From contig NZ_CP070619.1 in assembly GCF_017068395.1 (NCBI RefSeq), positions 5,270,001 through 5,334,000 on the forward strand: DNA of 64,000 nt, in the 5' to 3' direction. The translations under genes were made by a program, and so were the position numbers. Below are positions 52,746 through 63,367 of this stretch, piece after piece. The notes under the pieces are model-generated. The model searched no databases and was not told the DNA's origin. It was given only the letters and a program-made list of their open reading frames with translations. This stretch comes from Rhodococcus pseudokoreensis. Its GTDB lineage: Bacteria > Actinomycetota > Actinomycetes > Mycobacteriales > Mycobacteriaceae. Each line of letters opens with the position of its first letter. Position 1 is the stretch's first letter.

Positions 52746-54140
52746 ATGAGCACAGCGGAGACCAAGGCTGCGGTAGTCGGGGCCGCAGGGAGCGGATCCG
52801 GGGCCGGTGCCCGCCGGGTGGCGCGCACCGCCTGGGGCATCACGTTCATGGTGATGCTGTTCCAGATGATCAATTACGCAGACAAAGCCGTATTGGGCAT
52901 CGTCGCGCGGCCCCTGTCAGAGGATCTCGGCCTCTCACACGCCGATATCGGACTTCTCGGCAGCGCCTTCTTCATCCTGTTCTCGGTGACGGGACTGATC
53001 GGGGGCTTCGTCGCCGACCGCATCAAGATCGTGTGGATGCTGCTGGGCATGGTGGTGTTGTGGTCGGTGCTGCAGGTTCCGATCGTGTTGATGGGCACCT
53101 TCGGGGCGCTGTTGGTCTGCCGCATTCTGCTCGGCGCCGCCGAGGGTCCGGCGGCCTCACTCAACAACGTCGCGGTCTTCGGATGGTTCCCGAAGGACAA
53201 GCGCGCACTGCCTGCTGCGATCGTCACCACCGGTGGCTCGCTGGCGAAGGTCATGCTGGCCCCTGCCCTGGCGATCGTCGTCGCGGCATGCGGGTGGAAG
53301 GCAGCCTTTCTCGCTCTGGGTGCGCTAGGTCTGGCGTGGTCGGTGGTGTGGCTGGTCGTCGGCAAGGACGGGCCGTATTCGGTCAGCCGGGCCCGCGAGC
53401 GCGCGCAGGCGTCGAGTGGGACCGGTAAGGTCGCGCGGGTCGCATTCTGGCGCATCGCTATTCGACCGACGTTCTGGGGCGGTTCGCTCGGTATGCTCGC
53501 CATTTATGGCTTCGTGGCGGTGGTTCTCACCTGGTTGCCCTCGTACTTCGAGCAGGGTCTGGGATTCAGCCGACTGAACTCCGGGTTCCTGTTCGCACTC
53601 CCCAGTATCACCGGAGTCGGTGCTCTGCTCTTTTCCTCCATTGTCTCGGACCGGCTGATCCGCCGCGGTCGCTCGGTTCGGGCCGCCCGCGGGGGCGTCG
53701 CAGTCGTCGCGTTCGTACTCTGCGGTGTCATGCTGTTGGTCCTGCCCTACGTGACCAATAGCTGGACCGCGGTGTTTCTCGTGGTCACCGCCTACGGTGT
53801 CGGTCTGGCCACCTTCCCGCTGATGCAGATCGCCGTCAGCCACATCTGCCCGGAGCGACAGGTGGCCTCGACCGTCGGCGTGTCCGTAGCCATCTACCAG
53901 GCATCGGGATTGCTCGCTCCGTGGCTGGCCGGCCGCATCATCGACGCCGCTCCCACCCTCGCCGAGGGGTACGCGACCGCATTCCAGACAGTCGGAATCA
54001 CCGCGATCGTCGGTGCCGTGCTCATCGCACTGACCGTCGACCCCGAGCGGGACCGGGCTCGGATCGCCGCCCTCGACGCACTGACCCATGCAGACGGATC
54101 CGTCGACGACGAGGTGCTTCTGTCCGGTGGGGAACGGTAG
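52746..54140 (+). CDS. ACS-type MFS organic acid importer, block C
   Basis: The 464-residue transporter has INYADKAVLGIVARPL in TM1, LLGSAFFILFSVTGLIGGFVADRIKIVWML, LGAAEGPAASLNNVAVFGWFPKDKRALPAAIV and an alternating helix pattern for twelve spans. AAGGAG precedes the ATG. It is the third ACS-type importer in the region. It probably brings in the acid that the next gene product converts to a CoA ester. Confidence 0.86.
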   Translation: MSTAETKAAVVGAAGSGSGAGARRVARTAWGITFMVMLFQMINYADKAVLGIVARPLSEDLGLSHADIGLLGSAFFILFSVTGLIGGFVADRIKIVWMLLGMVVLWSVLQVPIVLMGTFGALLVCRILLGAAEGPAASLNNVAVFGWFPKDKRALPAAIVTTGGSLAKVMLAPALAIVVAACGWKAAFLALGALGLAWSVVWLVVGKDGPYSVSRARERAQASSGTGKVARVAFWRIAIRPTFWGGSLGMLAIYGFVAVVLTWLPSYFEQGLGFSRLNSGFLFALPSITGVGALLFSSIVSDRLIRRGRSVRAARGGVAVVAFVLCGVMLLVLPYVTNSWTAVFLVVTAYGVGLATFPLMQIAVSHICPERQVASTVGVSVAIYQASGLLAPWLAGRIIDAAPTLAEGYATAFQTVGITAIVGAVLIALTVDPERDRARIAALDALTHADGSVDDEVLLSGGER

Positions 54141-54296
54141 TCGATGTCGGGGCCGCCGGAACGTGAGTCAACTGATCGGCCGAACCTATTGCTGCCATCG
54201 CAAATGGGACCTTCCACCGTGAGCATCCGCGCACAACGATCGGGGGAGCGGATTCCACGAGGGACCGCGGCAGTCCGTAGTGAGGAGAAACGCAGC

Positions 54297-55523
54297 ATGG
54301 AGATCCGCCCGACGCGGCCCGCGACCCAGGGAGGGCACCCCCTCCAGGGCATCAAGGTGATCGACTTCGGTCAGTACATCGCCGCACCGGCTGCGACGGC
54401 CGTGCTCGCCGAACTGGGCGCCGAGGTCGTCAAGGTCGAACCGCTGCAGGGCGACCAGGCCCGCCGGGTCGGGGCGTTCGGGGACGCGATGATCCGCGCG
54501 TACAACCGAGGCAAGAGGTCGCTCGCCATCGACCTGCGCGACGCACGCGGACGGACACTTGCTCTGCAGTTGGTGGCCGATGCGGATGTGGTGGTGCAGA
54601 ACATGAGACCCGGTGCTATGGAGCGGCTGGGTCTGGGGCCGGAGGCCGTGCGAGAGGTGAACCCGCGGGCGATCTACGCGTCGGTCACCGGGTTCGGCAT
54701 GCACGGTCCGTCCCGTAATCGGGCGGGACTCGACATCGCGGCACAGGCGGAAGGCGGGATCATGTCGGTGACCGGCGAAGCGGACGGCGATCCCCTTCGG
54801 GTGGGGCTTCCGGTCGTGGATGCCTCGACGGCAAGCTCGCTCGCTCAGGCCATCCTGGCCGCACTGTTTCGTCGAGAACGCACCGGGGAAGGCGCCGAGA
54901 TCGAAATCTCGCTGCTGGAGGTGGCGATTCATCTTCAGGCAGCCAACTGGGAGGAATACCTCGGCACCGGTCGCGAACCGATGCGGATGGGCAACGGGCA
55001 GCCGACGGTGGCGCCCGCGGCCGATGTGATCCGGACGGTCGACGGGCACATCGTGCTGTCCGCGTACACGGATGAGCACTGGAGCACCCTCTGCCGCCTC
55101 ATCGATCGCACCGATCTGCTCACCGATCCACGCTTCGACTCGAATCCGTCTCGGGTCCGAAATCGTTCGACGCTGTTGCAGATTCTCTCCGACGCGCTGT
55201 CCGCCATGAGCACCGAGAGTTGTGTGAAGTGGCTGTCGGACAACGGCATCGTCGTGGGTGCGGTTCGCGGGTACGCGCAGGTTCTCGAATCCGGCGACGT
55301 GCACGCGAGTGGCATCTTCCGCACGGACGGCACCGGGAAATACGTCGGACTGCCGTACAGCATCGGCGGGTTGCCGCGTTCGGTCTCGGATCCCGCGCCC
55401 GAATTGGGCGAGCATTCCGGTGCCGTGCTGAGGGACGCCGGCGTGGATAGTGCCGAGATCGATGCGCTGATCGAGGCCGGGATCGTCGCACAACCGGATG
55501 CCGTCCGGGAAGCCACAGTCTGA
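54297..55523 (+). CDS. Family III CoA-transferase, block C
   Basis: The 408-residue protein has IKVIDFGQYIAAPAATAVLAELGAEVVKVE (split over 19-48), YNRGKRSLAIDL and Asp146 in RAGLDIAAQAEGG as the expected catalytic aspartate. I used ATG 54297, with GAGGAG upstream; the frame is open to 54144 but the region has no ribosome site. It closely resembles the block A and B enzymes. A 156-bp gap separates it from the importer gene; no gene or clear terminator was seen in it. Confidence 0.9.
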   Translation: MEIRPTRPATQGGHPLQGIKVIDFGQYIAAPAATAVLAELGAEVVKVEPLQGDQARRVGAFGDAMIRAYNRGKRSLAIDLRDARGRTLALQLVADADVVVQNMRPGAMERLGLGPEAVREVNPRAIYASVTGFGMHGPSRNRAGLDIAAQAEGGIMSVTGEADGDPLRVGLPVVDASTASSLAQAILAALFRRERTGEGAEIEISLLEVAIHLQAANWEEYLGTGREPMRMGNGQPTVAPAADVIRTVDGHIVLSAYTDEHWSTLCRLIDRTDLLTDPRFDSNPSRVRNRSTLLQILSDALSAMSTESCVKWLSDNGIVVGAVRGYAQVLESGDVHASGIFRTDGTGKYVGLPYSIGGLPRSVSDPAPELGEHSGAVLRDAGVDSAEIDALIEAGIVAQPDAVREATV

Positions 55524-55669
55524 CGGGTCGGTCCGCGGCCCCTTGCGACGGGCCGTCCGAGTACCCATAGCCCCATCCGATCGCACCGTTCGTATTCGCG
55601 TCTTTGTGCGCGACGCCGCGCGCTGATTGATTTGAGTGTGAATTGAACCGAGGCGCGAAGGAGCCACAA

Positions 55670-56803
55670 ATGCGGGATGCAGTCATCGTCGATGCGGTAC
55701 GAACTCCGGTCGGCCGACGCAACGGATCCTTGGCGGACATTCATCCGGCGGACCTGTCGGCGCACGTGCTGAAGGCGCTGGCCGAGCGGACCGGCATCGA
55801 TCCGGCAGTGGTCGACGACGTCGTGTGGGGCTGTGTGGGACAGGTCGGGGATCAGGCGAACAACATCGGCCGAAGCGGGGTGCTGGCCGCGGGCTGGCCC
55901 ACGTCCGTGCCGGCGACGACCGTGGATCGGCAATGCGGTTCGAGTCAGCAGGCGTTGCACTTCGCGGCCGCCGGGGTCATTGCCGGTCAGTACGACGTGG
56001 CGGTCGCAGGCGGTGTGGAGTCGATGTCGCGCGTACCGATGGGATCGAGTCGCCAATCCGGGCAACCGTTCGGCCGCACCGTGCTGGACCGGTTCGGTGT
56101 CGAGACGTTCAATCAGGGCGTCGGGGCGGAGATGATCGCCGAGAAGTGGGCCTTCTCCCGCCGCCAACTCGACGAATTTGCCGTTGGCTCCCACGAGAAG
56201 GCCGCCGCCGCCGTCGATTCGGGCGCGTTGACAGCCCAGATTGCGTCGCTGCCCGGTGTGCTGGACACGGACGAGGGAATTCGGCGCGGGACCACCGTCG
56301 ACACATTGGCCGGGCTGAAGACGTCCTTCAAGGAGGACGGCGTCATTCACGCCGGAAACGCCTCGCAGATCTCCGACGGCTCCGGCGCGCTGCTGGTGAC
56401 CACGAGTGAGAAGGCCCGCCAACTCGGTCTGACCCCGATCGCCCGAATCCACACCGCAGTGATGGCCGGCGACGATCCGGTGATCATGCTGACCGGGCCC
56501 ATCCCGGCGACCGCGAAGGCGCTCGAACGATCCGGCCTGTCCATCTCCGACATCGGCGCGTTCGAGGTCAACGAGGCGTTCGCTTCGGTTCCACTGGCCT
56601 GGCTCGCGGAGACGGGAGCCGATCCGGCTCTCGTGAATCCCCTGGGCGGCGCGATCGCGGTCGGCCATCCGCTCGGCGGTTCCGGCGCGGTGCTCATGAC
56701 ACGGCTCGTGCACCACATGCGGGACAACGGCATTCGATACGGCCTGCAGACGATGTGCGAGGGCGGCGGCATGGCCAACGCCACGATCCTCGAACTGCTC
56801 TGA
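55670..56803 (+). CDS. Acetyl-CoA C-acyltransferase (thiolase), block C
   Basis: The 377-residue thiolase has Cys89 (TTVDRQCGSSQQ), His333 (GGAIAVGHPLGGSG) and Cys363 (LQTMCEGGGMANA). It is strikingly similar to the block A thiolase throughout, with the main difference an eight-residue shortening in the middle loop region (about 140-230). ATG 55670 has AAGGAG eight bases upstream; an ATG 27 bases earlier is less likely. It is followed after 29 bp by the acyl-CoA dehydrogenase gene. Thiolytic cleavage of a 3-ketoacyl-CoA is expected. Confidence 0.92.
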   Translation: MRDAVIVDAVRTPVGRRNGSLADIHPADLSAHVLKALAERTGIDPAVVDDVVWGCVGQVGDQANNIGRSGVLAAGWPTSVPATTVDRQCGSSQQALHFAAAGVIAGQYDVAVAGGVESMSRVPMGSSRQSGQPFGRTVLDRFGVETFNQGVGAEMIAEKWAFSRRQLDEFAVGSHEKAAAAVDSGALTAQIASLPGVLDTDEGIRRGTTVDTLAGLKTSFKEDGVIHAGNASQISDGSGALLVTTSEKARQLGLTPIARIHTAVMAGDDPVIMLTGPIPATAKALERSGLSISDIGAFEVNEAFASVPLAWLAETGADPALVNPLGGAIAVGHPLGGSGAVLMTRLVHHMRDNGIRYGLQTMCEGGGMANATILELL

Positions 56804-56832
56804 ACGACCACTGAACAGAAGGATATTTCGAC

Positions 56833-58985
<2,153 letters not shown>

Positions 58986-59006
58986 TCGAGGACCGCTTCG
59001 TGCGAC

Positions 59007-59041
59007 GGCGCCGGGAGGAGCCAGGCCCCTCCCGGCGCCGG
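59007..59041 (+). terminator. Strong hairpin inside block C
   Basis: A perfect 13-bp stem (CGGCGCCGGGAGG at 59007-59019 with its complement at 59029-59041) and 9-base loop follow the second flavoprotein gene and precede the crotonase genes in the same direction. It may terminate or attenuate transcription at this point. Confidence 0.65.
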
Positions 59042-59064
59042 TTACCGATTCTGAAAGGAACGCG

Positions 59065-59739
59065 ATGAGCGCATCATCTCAACCCGAGGGCACAGACGTC
59101 GTGCGCGTCCGCCGCCACGGGAGTGGCCGTATAGAAATCGAATTGAACCGTCCCGGCCGCAAGAACGCCCTGACGATCCCGATGGTGACCCAACTCGCGA
59201 ACGCTCTCGGTGACGCCCAGGACGACGACGCCGTGACTGCGGTGCTGCTGCACGGCGCAGGCGGATGCTTCAGCTCCGGACTGGATCTCGCCGAGGTCCG
59301 CCCGGGTGAGCCTGCGATCTCGGCGGCGATTGCCGAACTGCATGCGCGTCTGGCGGCACTCGAGAAGCCCTTGGTCGGGGCGCTGGAACGAGCCGCGGTC
59401 AACGGCGCTGCGGCGATCGCGCTGGCGTGTGACCTGCTGGTGGTGGGCGAGAAGTCATTCCTCCTGGTCGGCGAGGCGGAGATGGGTGTCGCGGCTCCGA
59501 ACAACCTGCGATGGTTGCTCGCGAAATATGGCGTGAATCAGGCCCTGCAACTCACGTTGGCGTGTGAACGTCAATACGGCCCGGACCTCCTGCGCCGCGG
59601 AATCGCGTACGCGATGGAGCCGGACGAGCACGTCCTTTCCAGGGCGACGGAACTCGCCGAGAAGATGGCGGCCTACCCCGACGGCGGTGGAACCGCCATG
59701 AAGCACGCGATTCTGGCGCACGACACCCAGCACGCCTGA
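59065..59739 (+). CDS. Short crotonase-family protein (block C)
   Basis: The 224-residue protein has crotonase features: [22 protein letters not shown], the oxyanion segment [15 protein letters not shown], and [20 protein letters not shown]. It is some 30 residues shorter than typical enoyl-CoA hydratases, and where the catalytic glutamates normally lie it has [20 protein letters not shown], so hydratase activity is uncertain. ATG 59065 has AAAGGA upstream. It is followed by a second, more typical crotonase gene. Confidence 0.82.
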   Translation: MSASSQPEGTDVVRVRRHGSGRIEIELNRPGRKNALTIPMVTQLANALGDAQDDDAVTAVLLHGAGGCFSSGLDLAEVRPGEPAISAAIAELHARLAALEKPLVGALERAAVNGAAAIALACDLLVVGEKSFLLVGEAEMGVAAPNNLRWLLAKYGVNQALQLTLACERQYGPDLLRRGIAYAMEPDEHVLSRATELAEKMAAYPDGGGTAMKHAILAHDTQHA

Positions 59740-59801
59740 GGTCGGGCACCAGCGCACTCCAACACACAGCCGGCCCCGTGCCGCACGACACGAAGGTACA
59801 C

Positions 59802-60539
59802 ATGACCATTCGGACCGAAACCGTATCCGAGGGCGTCCGCCTGCTGACGATGGACCGCCCGCACCGCCGCAATGCTCTCGATTCCACCGACTATCAGGCT
59901 CTCGCGGCGGCAATCGAAGACGCAGACAGCGATCCCGATGTGCGCGCAGTGGTCGTCACCGGCGCCGGCGGTGTCTTCACCAGCGGGAACGACATCGAGA
60001 ACTTCCAGGAGTCGCGGACCGAGGGCGGCGCCGCAGGGATGGTTCTCCTCCGTGCACTGGTGTGTGCGCGCAAGCCGATCATCGCCGCGGTCGAGGGATT
60101 CGCGATCGGCATCGGAACGACGATGCTGCTGCACTGCGATTTCGCCTTCGCCGGCAAGGCCACCCGATTCCGGCTCCCCTTCGTTCCGTTGGGGCTGTGT
60201 CCCGAGGGCGGGTCGAGTTACCTGCTTCCACAGGTCGCGGGTCTGAAGCGGGCCACCGAGTTGCTGATGCTGGGCGATCAGTTCGATGCCGATGACGCGG
60301 CGGAAGCCGGTGTGATCAACCGTGTCGTCCCCGATGGCGACGCCCTCGAGGTCGCGCTCGAGCGGGCTGCCGGACTCGCCGCGGCGCCCGCCGAATCCGT
60401 GGAACTGACGAAGATGCTGCTGCGGCGGCCGATCCGAGATGCGGTGCTCGAGACGCTGGACGTCGAGGCCGTACACTTCGGGAGGCGGCGGCAATCCGAG
60501 GAAGCGCAAGCGGCTTTCGCCGGATTCATGCGAAGGTGA
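59802..60539 (+). CDS. Enoyl-CoA hydratase/isomerase (block C)
   Basis: The 245-residue crotonase has [35 protein letters not shown] (first oxyanion hole) and [23 protein letters not shown] (second), then [25 protein letters not shown] with a Glu-Gly pair in the catalytic region, as in enoyl-CoA isomerases and some hydratases. ATG 59802 has AAGG about six bases upstream; an in-frame GTG at 59778 is possible. It would supply the hydration or double-bond shift that the block C dehydrogenase-thiolase pair needs. Confidence 0.87.
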   Translation: MTIRTETVSEGVRLLTMDRPHRRNALDSTDYQALAAAIEDADSDPDVRAVVVTGAGGVFTSGNDIENFQESRTEGGAAGMVLLRALVCARKPIIAAVEGFAIGIGTTMLLHCDFAFAGKATRFRLPFVPLGLCPEGGSSYLLPQVAGLKRATELLMLGDQFDADDAAEAGVINRVVPDGDALEVALERAAGLAAAPAESVELTKMLLRRPIRDAVLETLDVEAVHFGRRRQSEEAQAAFAGFMRR

Positions 60540-60582
60540 ATGCCGGTGAGGGTGGTCCGCATCGACGAAAGGTGGCCCGCAC

Positions 60583-62136
60583 ATGAACGGTGCGCAGTCC
60601 GTGATCCGCACGCTCGTCGACTCGGGGGTGGAGGTGTGTTTCGGTAACCCGGGAACATCCGAGATGCATTTCGTGGCCGCACTCGATTCGGTACCCGCGA
60701 TGCGGGGCATCCTGGGGCTTTTCGAAGGCGCCGTGACCGGTGCGGCGGACGGTTATGCGCGAATCGCGGGTAAGCCCGCAGCGACGCTGCTGCACCTCGG
60801 GCCGGGGATGGCCAACGGGTTGGCGAACCTGCACAACGCACGTCGCGCACACACGCCGATCGTGAACGTCGTCGGTGACCATGCCACGTACCATCATCGG
60901 CTCGACGCTCCCCTCGAATCGGACATCGATGCACTCGCGGGCTGGCTCGAGGGGTGGTCGCGCCGGGCGGTCGACACGGAATCGGCGGGCAAGGATGCGG
61001 CAGATGCCGTTGCTGCGGCGATGGATTCACCGGGGCGTTGTGCGACGCTGATCCTCCCCGCGGACGTGTCGTGGGGCGAGGGTGGTGTCTCCTCCCCGCC
61101 GGCAGCGCGCTCTGCGCGTCCGAGTGTCGCGTCCGGGACGGTGCGTGCGGTCGCGGCGGATGTCGTCGCGGACGGGCGCACCACGATACTGCTCGGTGGC
61201 GAGGCGTGCCGCGAGCGCGGGCTCCGGGCCGCCGCCAGGATCGCGGACGCAACGGGCGCAGAGGTTTTGGTCGAGACCTTCCCGGCCCGGCTCGAGCGAG
61301 GGGCCGGCCTGCCGGCGTTCGACAGATTGGGATATCTTGCCGAACAGGCCACCCGGCAACTCCAGAGCGCTGCCCGCCTGATCCTGGCGGGCGCAGTATC
61401 GCCGGTCTCGTTCTTCGCATATCCGGGCAGGCCCGGTGACCTGGTGCCCGCGGGTGTCACCGTCACGACCCTCGCGGAGGTCGGGGATGACGTGACGGGT
61501 GCCCTCGAGGCGGTTGCCGACGCGGTTGCGCCGGGAGCGGAGCCGACGGTGCGGGCGCCGCTTCGCCCACCGCTGCCGAGTGGTCCACTGAACGTCCGGA
61601 ACTGGGCGGACGTCATCGGCGCGCTGCTCCCCGACAACGCGATCATCTCGGATGAATCGAATACGTCCGGTGGTGGCCTCGCGGCGGCACTGTCCGGGGC
61701 ACCACGACACGACGTGCTGATGCTGACCGGCGGCGCGATCGGGCAGGGAATCCCCGTGGCCACCGGTGCCGCTGTCGCGGCGCCGCACCGCCCGGTCGTG
61801 AACCTGCAGGCCGACGGAAGCGCGATGTACACGATCAGCGCGTTGTGGACGCAGGCACGCGAGCAGCTCGACGTCACCACGGTCCTGTTGAACAATCGCG
61901 CGTACGCCATCCTGCGCATGGAACTGCAACGGGTCGGGGCGGAAGGCGCAGGCGCCGCCGCCAATTCGATGCTCGACCTGTCTGCGCCGAACATGGACTA
62001 CGTCAAGATCGCCGAAGGACTCGGCGTCCCGGCCTCGCGTGCTACCACCGCAGAGGAGTTGGCGGAGCAGTTCTCCGCCGCGCTCGCCGAGCCCGGCCCA
62101 CACCTCATCGAGGCCGTGATTCCGCCGCTGCTCTGA
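60583..62136 (+). CDS. ilvX: IlvX-like thiamine-diphosphate enzyme
   Basis: The 517-residue protein has the three-domain fold of acetolactate synthase/benzoylformate decarboxylase enzymes: an N-terminal pyrimidine-binding domain with the activating Glu48 (LFEGAVTGAADGYAR), a central domain, and a C-terminal domain with the ThDP motif at 410-438, which reads ADGSAMYT...NN instead of the usual GDGS. It begins NGAQSVIRTLVDSGVEVCFGNPGTSE, like mycobacterial IlvX, which lies in the cholesterol regulon and is not a proven acetohydroxyacid synthase. Decarboxylation or ligation of a 2-oxo acid is inferred; the substrate is unknown. GGTGG lies upstream of the ATG. Confidence 0.82.
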   Translation: MNGAQSVIRTLVDSGVEVCFGNPGTSEMHFVAALDSVPAMRGILGLFEGAVTGAADGYARIAGKPAATLLHLGPGMANGLANLHNARRAHTPIVNVVGDHATYHHRLDAPLESDIDALAGWLEGWSRRAVDTESAGKDAADAVAAAMDSPGRCATLILPADVSWGEGGVSSPPAARSARPSVASGTVRAVAADVVADGRTTILLGGEACRERGLRAAARIADATGAEVLVETFPARLERGAGLPAFDRLGYLAEQATRQLQSAARLILAGAVSPVSFFAYPGRPGDLVPAGVTVTTLAEVGDDVTGALEAVADAVAPGAEPTVRAPLRPPLPSGPLNVRNWADVIGALLPDNAIISDESNTSGGGLAAALSGAPRHDVLMLTGGAIGQGIPVATGAAVAAPHRPVVNLQADGSAMYTISALWTQAREQLDVTTVLLNNRAYAILRMELQRVGAEGAGAAANSMLDLSAPNMDYVKIAEGLGVPASRATTAEELAEQFSAALAEPGPHLIEAVIPPLL

Positions 62137-62167
62137 TCGAGCGGCTCTTCGGGCGGAGTCGGCGACG

Positions 62168-62192
62168 GCCGTCACGGGCGTCGGGTGACGGC
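62168..62192 (+). terminator. Hairpin after the IlvX-like gene
   Basis: GCCGTCAC (62168-62175) and GTGACGGC (62185-62192) form a perfect 8-bp stem with a 9-base loop, 32 bp after the stop. It probably ends the block C transcript. Confidence 0.55.
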
Positions 62193-62296
62193 GGAATCCG
62201 CTGTGCGGAACCGGCTGGAAGGTGCGGCCCATAGTCGCGACCTATTCCAACGTACGACAAGGCGTCTTGGACAGTACTCGGCTGCCGCTCTTGAAT

Positions 62297-62314
62297 TGGT
62301 GTACTACCTCACCA
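62297..62314. promoter_or_regulatory. Inverted repeat TGGTG-N8-CACCA before the MDR gene
   Basis: TGGTG and CACCA are separated by eight bases, 23 bp upstream of the oxidoreductase start. TTGGAC (about 62268-62273) upstream could be a -35 element. An operator or promoter function is inferred from position only. Confidence 0.35.
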
Positions 62315-62337
62315 TTTCCGTCGTCGAAGGAGCGCAG

Positions 62338-63327
62338 ATGCGTGCATGGCAGATCACCCGGCTGGGGCAACCCGAGGATGCCCTCGAACTTGTCGAGTCC
62401 CCCGACAGGGCGCCTGCGGCCGGTGAGGTCGCCGTCCGGGTGGCTGCTGCCGCGTTGGGGTTTCCCGATCTGCTGCTGTGCCGTGGCGAGTACCACGACA
62501 AGCCGGAGCTGCCCTTCACCATCGGCGGGGAGGCGGCGGGCACCGTCGTCGAGGTCGGCCCGGATGTAGACGGTGTCGACGTGGGCGACCGGGTGATCGT
62601 CACTGCCGGGGAGACTGTCGGCGGCGCGCTGGCCGATCGGCTCGTGGTACCGGTGGATCGGATACTCCCGGCGCCGGACGGGATGCCGCTCGAGCAGGCG
62701 GCGGCTTTCTTCGTCGCCTACCAGACGTCGTACATGGCGCTGCTCCGTCGAGCCGGGTTGCGTAGCGGCGAGACGGTACTGGTCCACGGGGCTTCGGGTG
62801 GGATCGGGAGCGCCGCCGTGCAGTTGGGCAAGGCGGTCGGGGCGCGGGTGATCGCCGTCGCGGGCGGCCGCGCGAAGACCGAGGTGTGCCGCGGGCTCGG
62901 CGCGGACGAGGTCGTCGACCACCGGGAGGAAGATTTCGTCGCGGCCGTGAAGAACCTGACTGACGGGCGTGGCGCCGACGTGATCTACGACTCGGTGGGT
63001 GGGGATGTGTTCGACCGATCCCGGCGGTGCATCGCCGTCGAGGGTCGACTGCTCGTGGTCGGTTTCGCGGGCGGAACCATTCCGCAGTTCGCAGTCAATC
63101 ATGCTTTGCTGAAGAACTATTCGGTGGTCGGGTTCCGTACACGTCCCTTCCGGGACGATCCGGTGTACGTCCGTGAGGTGCATGACGCGCTGTGCGAGTT
63201 TCATTCTCGGGGGCTGGTGTCTCCGCTGGTGGACACGGTCGACTTCGACGGTGTCCCGAAGGCGGTTCGCCGGCTCGGTGAACGAACGGTCGTCGGGCGT
63301 GTGGTGGTACAGATTCCAGATTCGTGA
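62338..63327 (+). CDS. Quinone-oxidoreductase-like MDR protein
   Basis: The 329-residue medium-chain dehydrogenase/reductase lacks the zinc-binding Cys residues of alcohol dehydrogenases and has the quinone-oxidoreductase pattern: PFTIGGEAAGTVVEVG, AAAFFVAYQTSYMAL, and the NADPH-binding VLVHGASGGIGSAAVQLGKA with GARVIAVAG. ATG 62338 has AAGGAG six to seven bases upstream. It should be an NADPH-dependent enone or quinone reductase, or act on enoyl-CoA esters. It is separated from block C by a hairpin and precedes an acyl-CoA dehydrogenase gene by 40 bp. Confidence 0.87.
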   Translation: MRAWQITRLGQPEDALELVESPDRAPAAGEVAVRVAAAALGFPDLLLCRGEYHDKPELPFTIGGEAAGTVVEVGPDVDGVDVGDRVIVTAGETVGGALADRLVVPVDRILPAPDGMPLEQAAAFFVAYQTSYMALLRRAGLRSGETVLVHGASGGIGSAAVQLGKAVGARVIAVAGGRAKTEVCRGLGADEVVDHREEDFVAAVKNLTDGRGADVIYDSVGGDVFDRSRRCIAVEGRLLVVGFAGGTIPQFAVNHALLKNYSVVGFRTRPFRDDPVYVREVHDALCEFHSRGLVSPLVDTVDFDGVPKAVRRLGERTVVGRVVVQIPDS

Positions 63328-63367
63328 ATGATGCTGCGCTACAGCTGATACTACAAGGAGAAGATCT

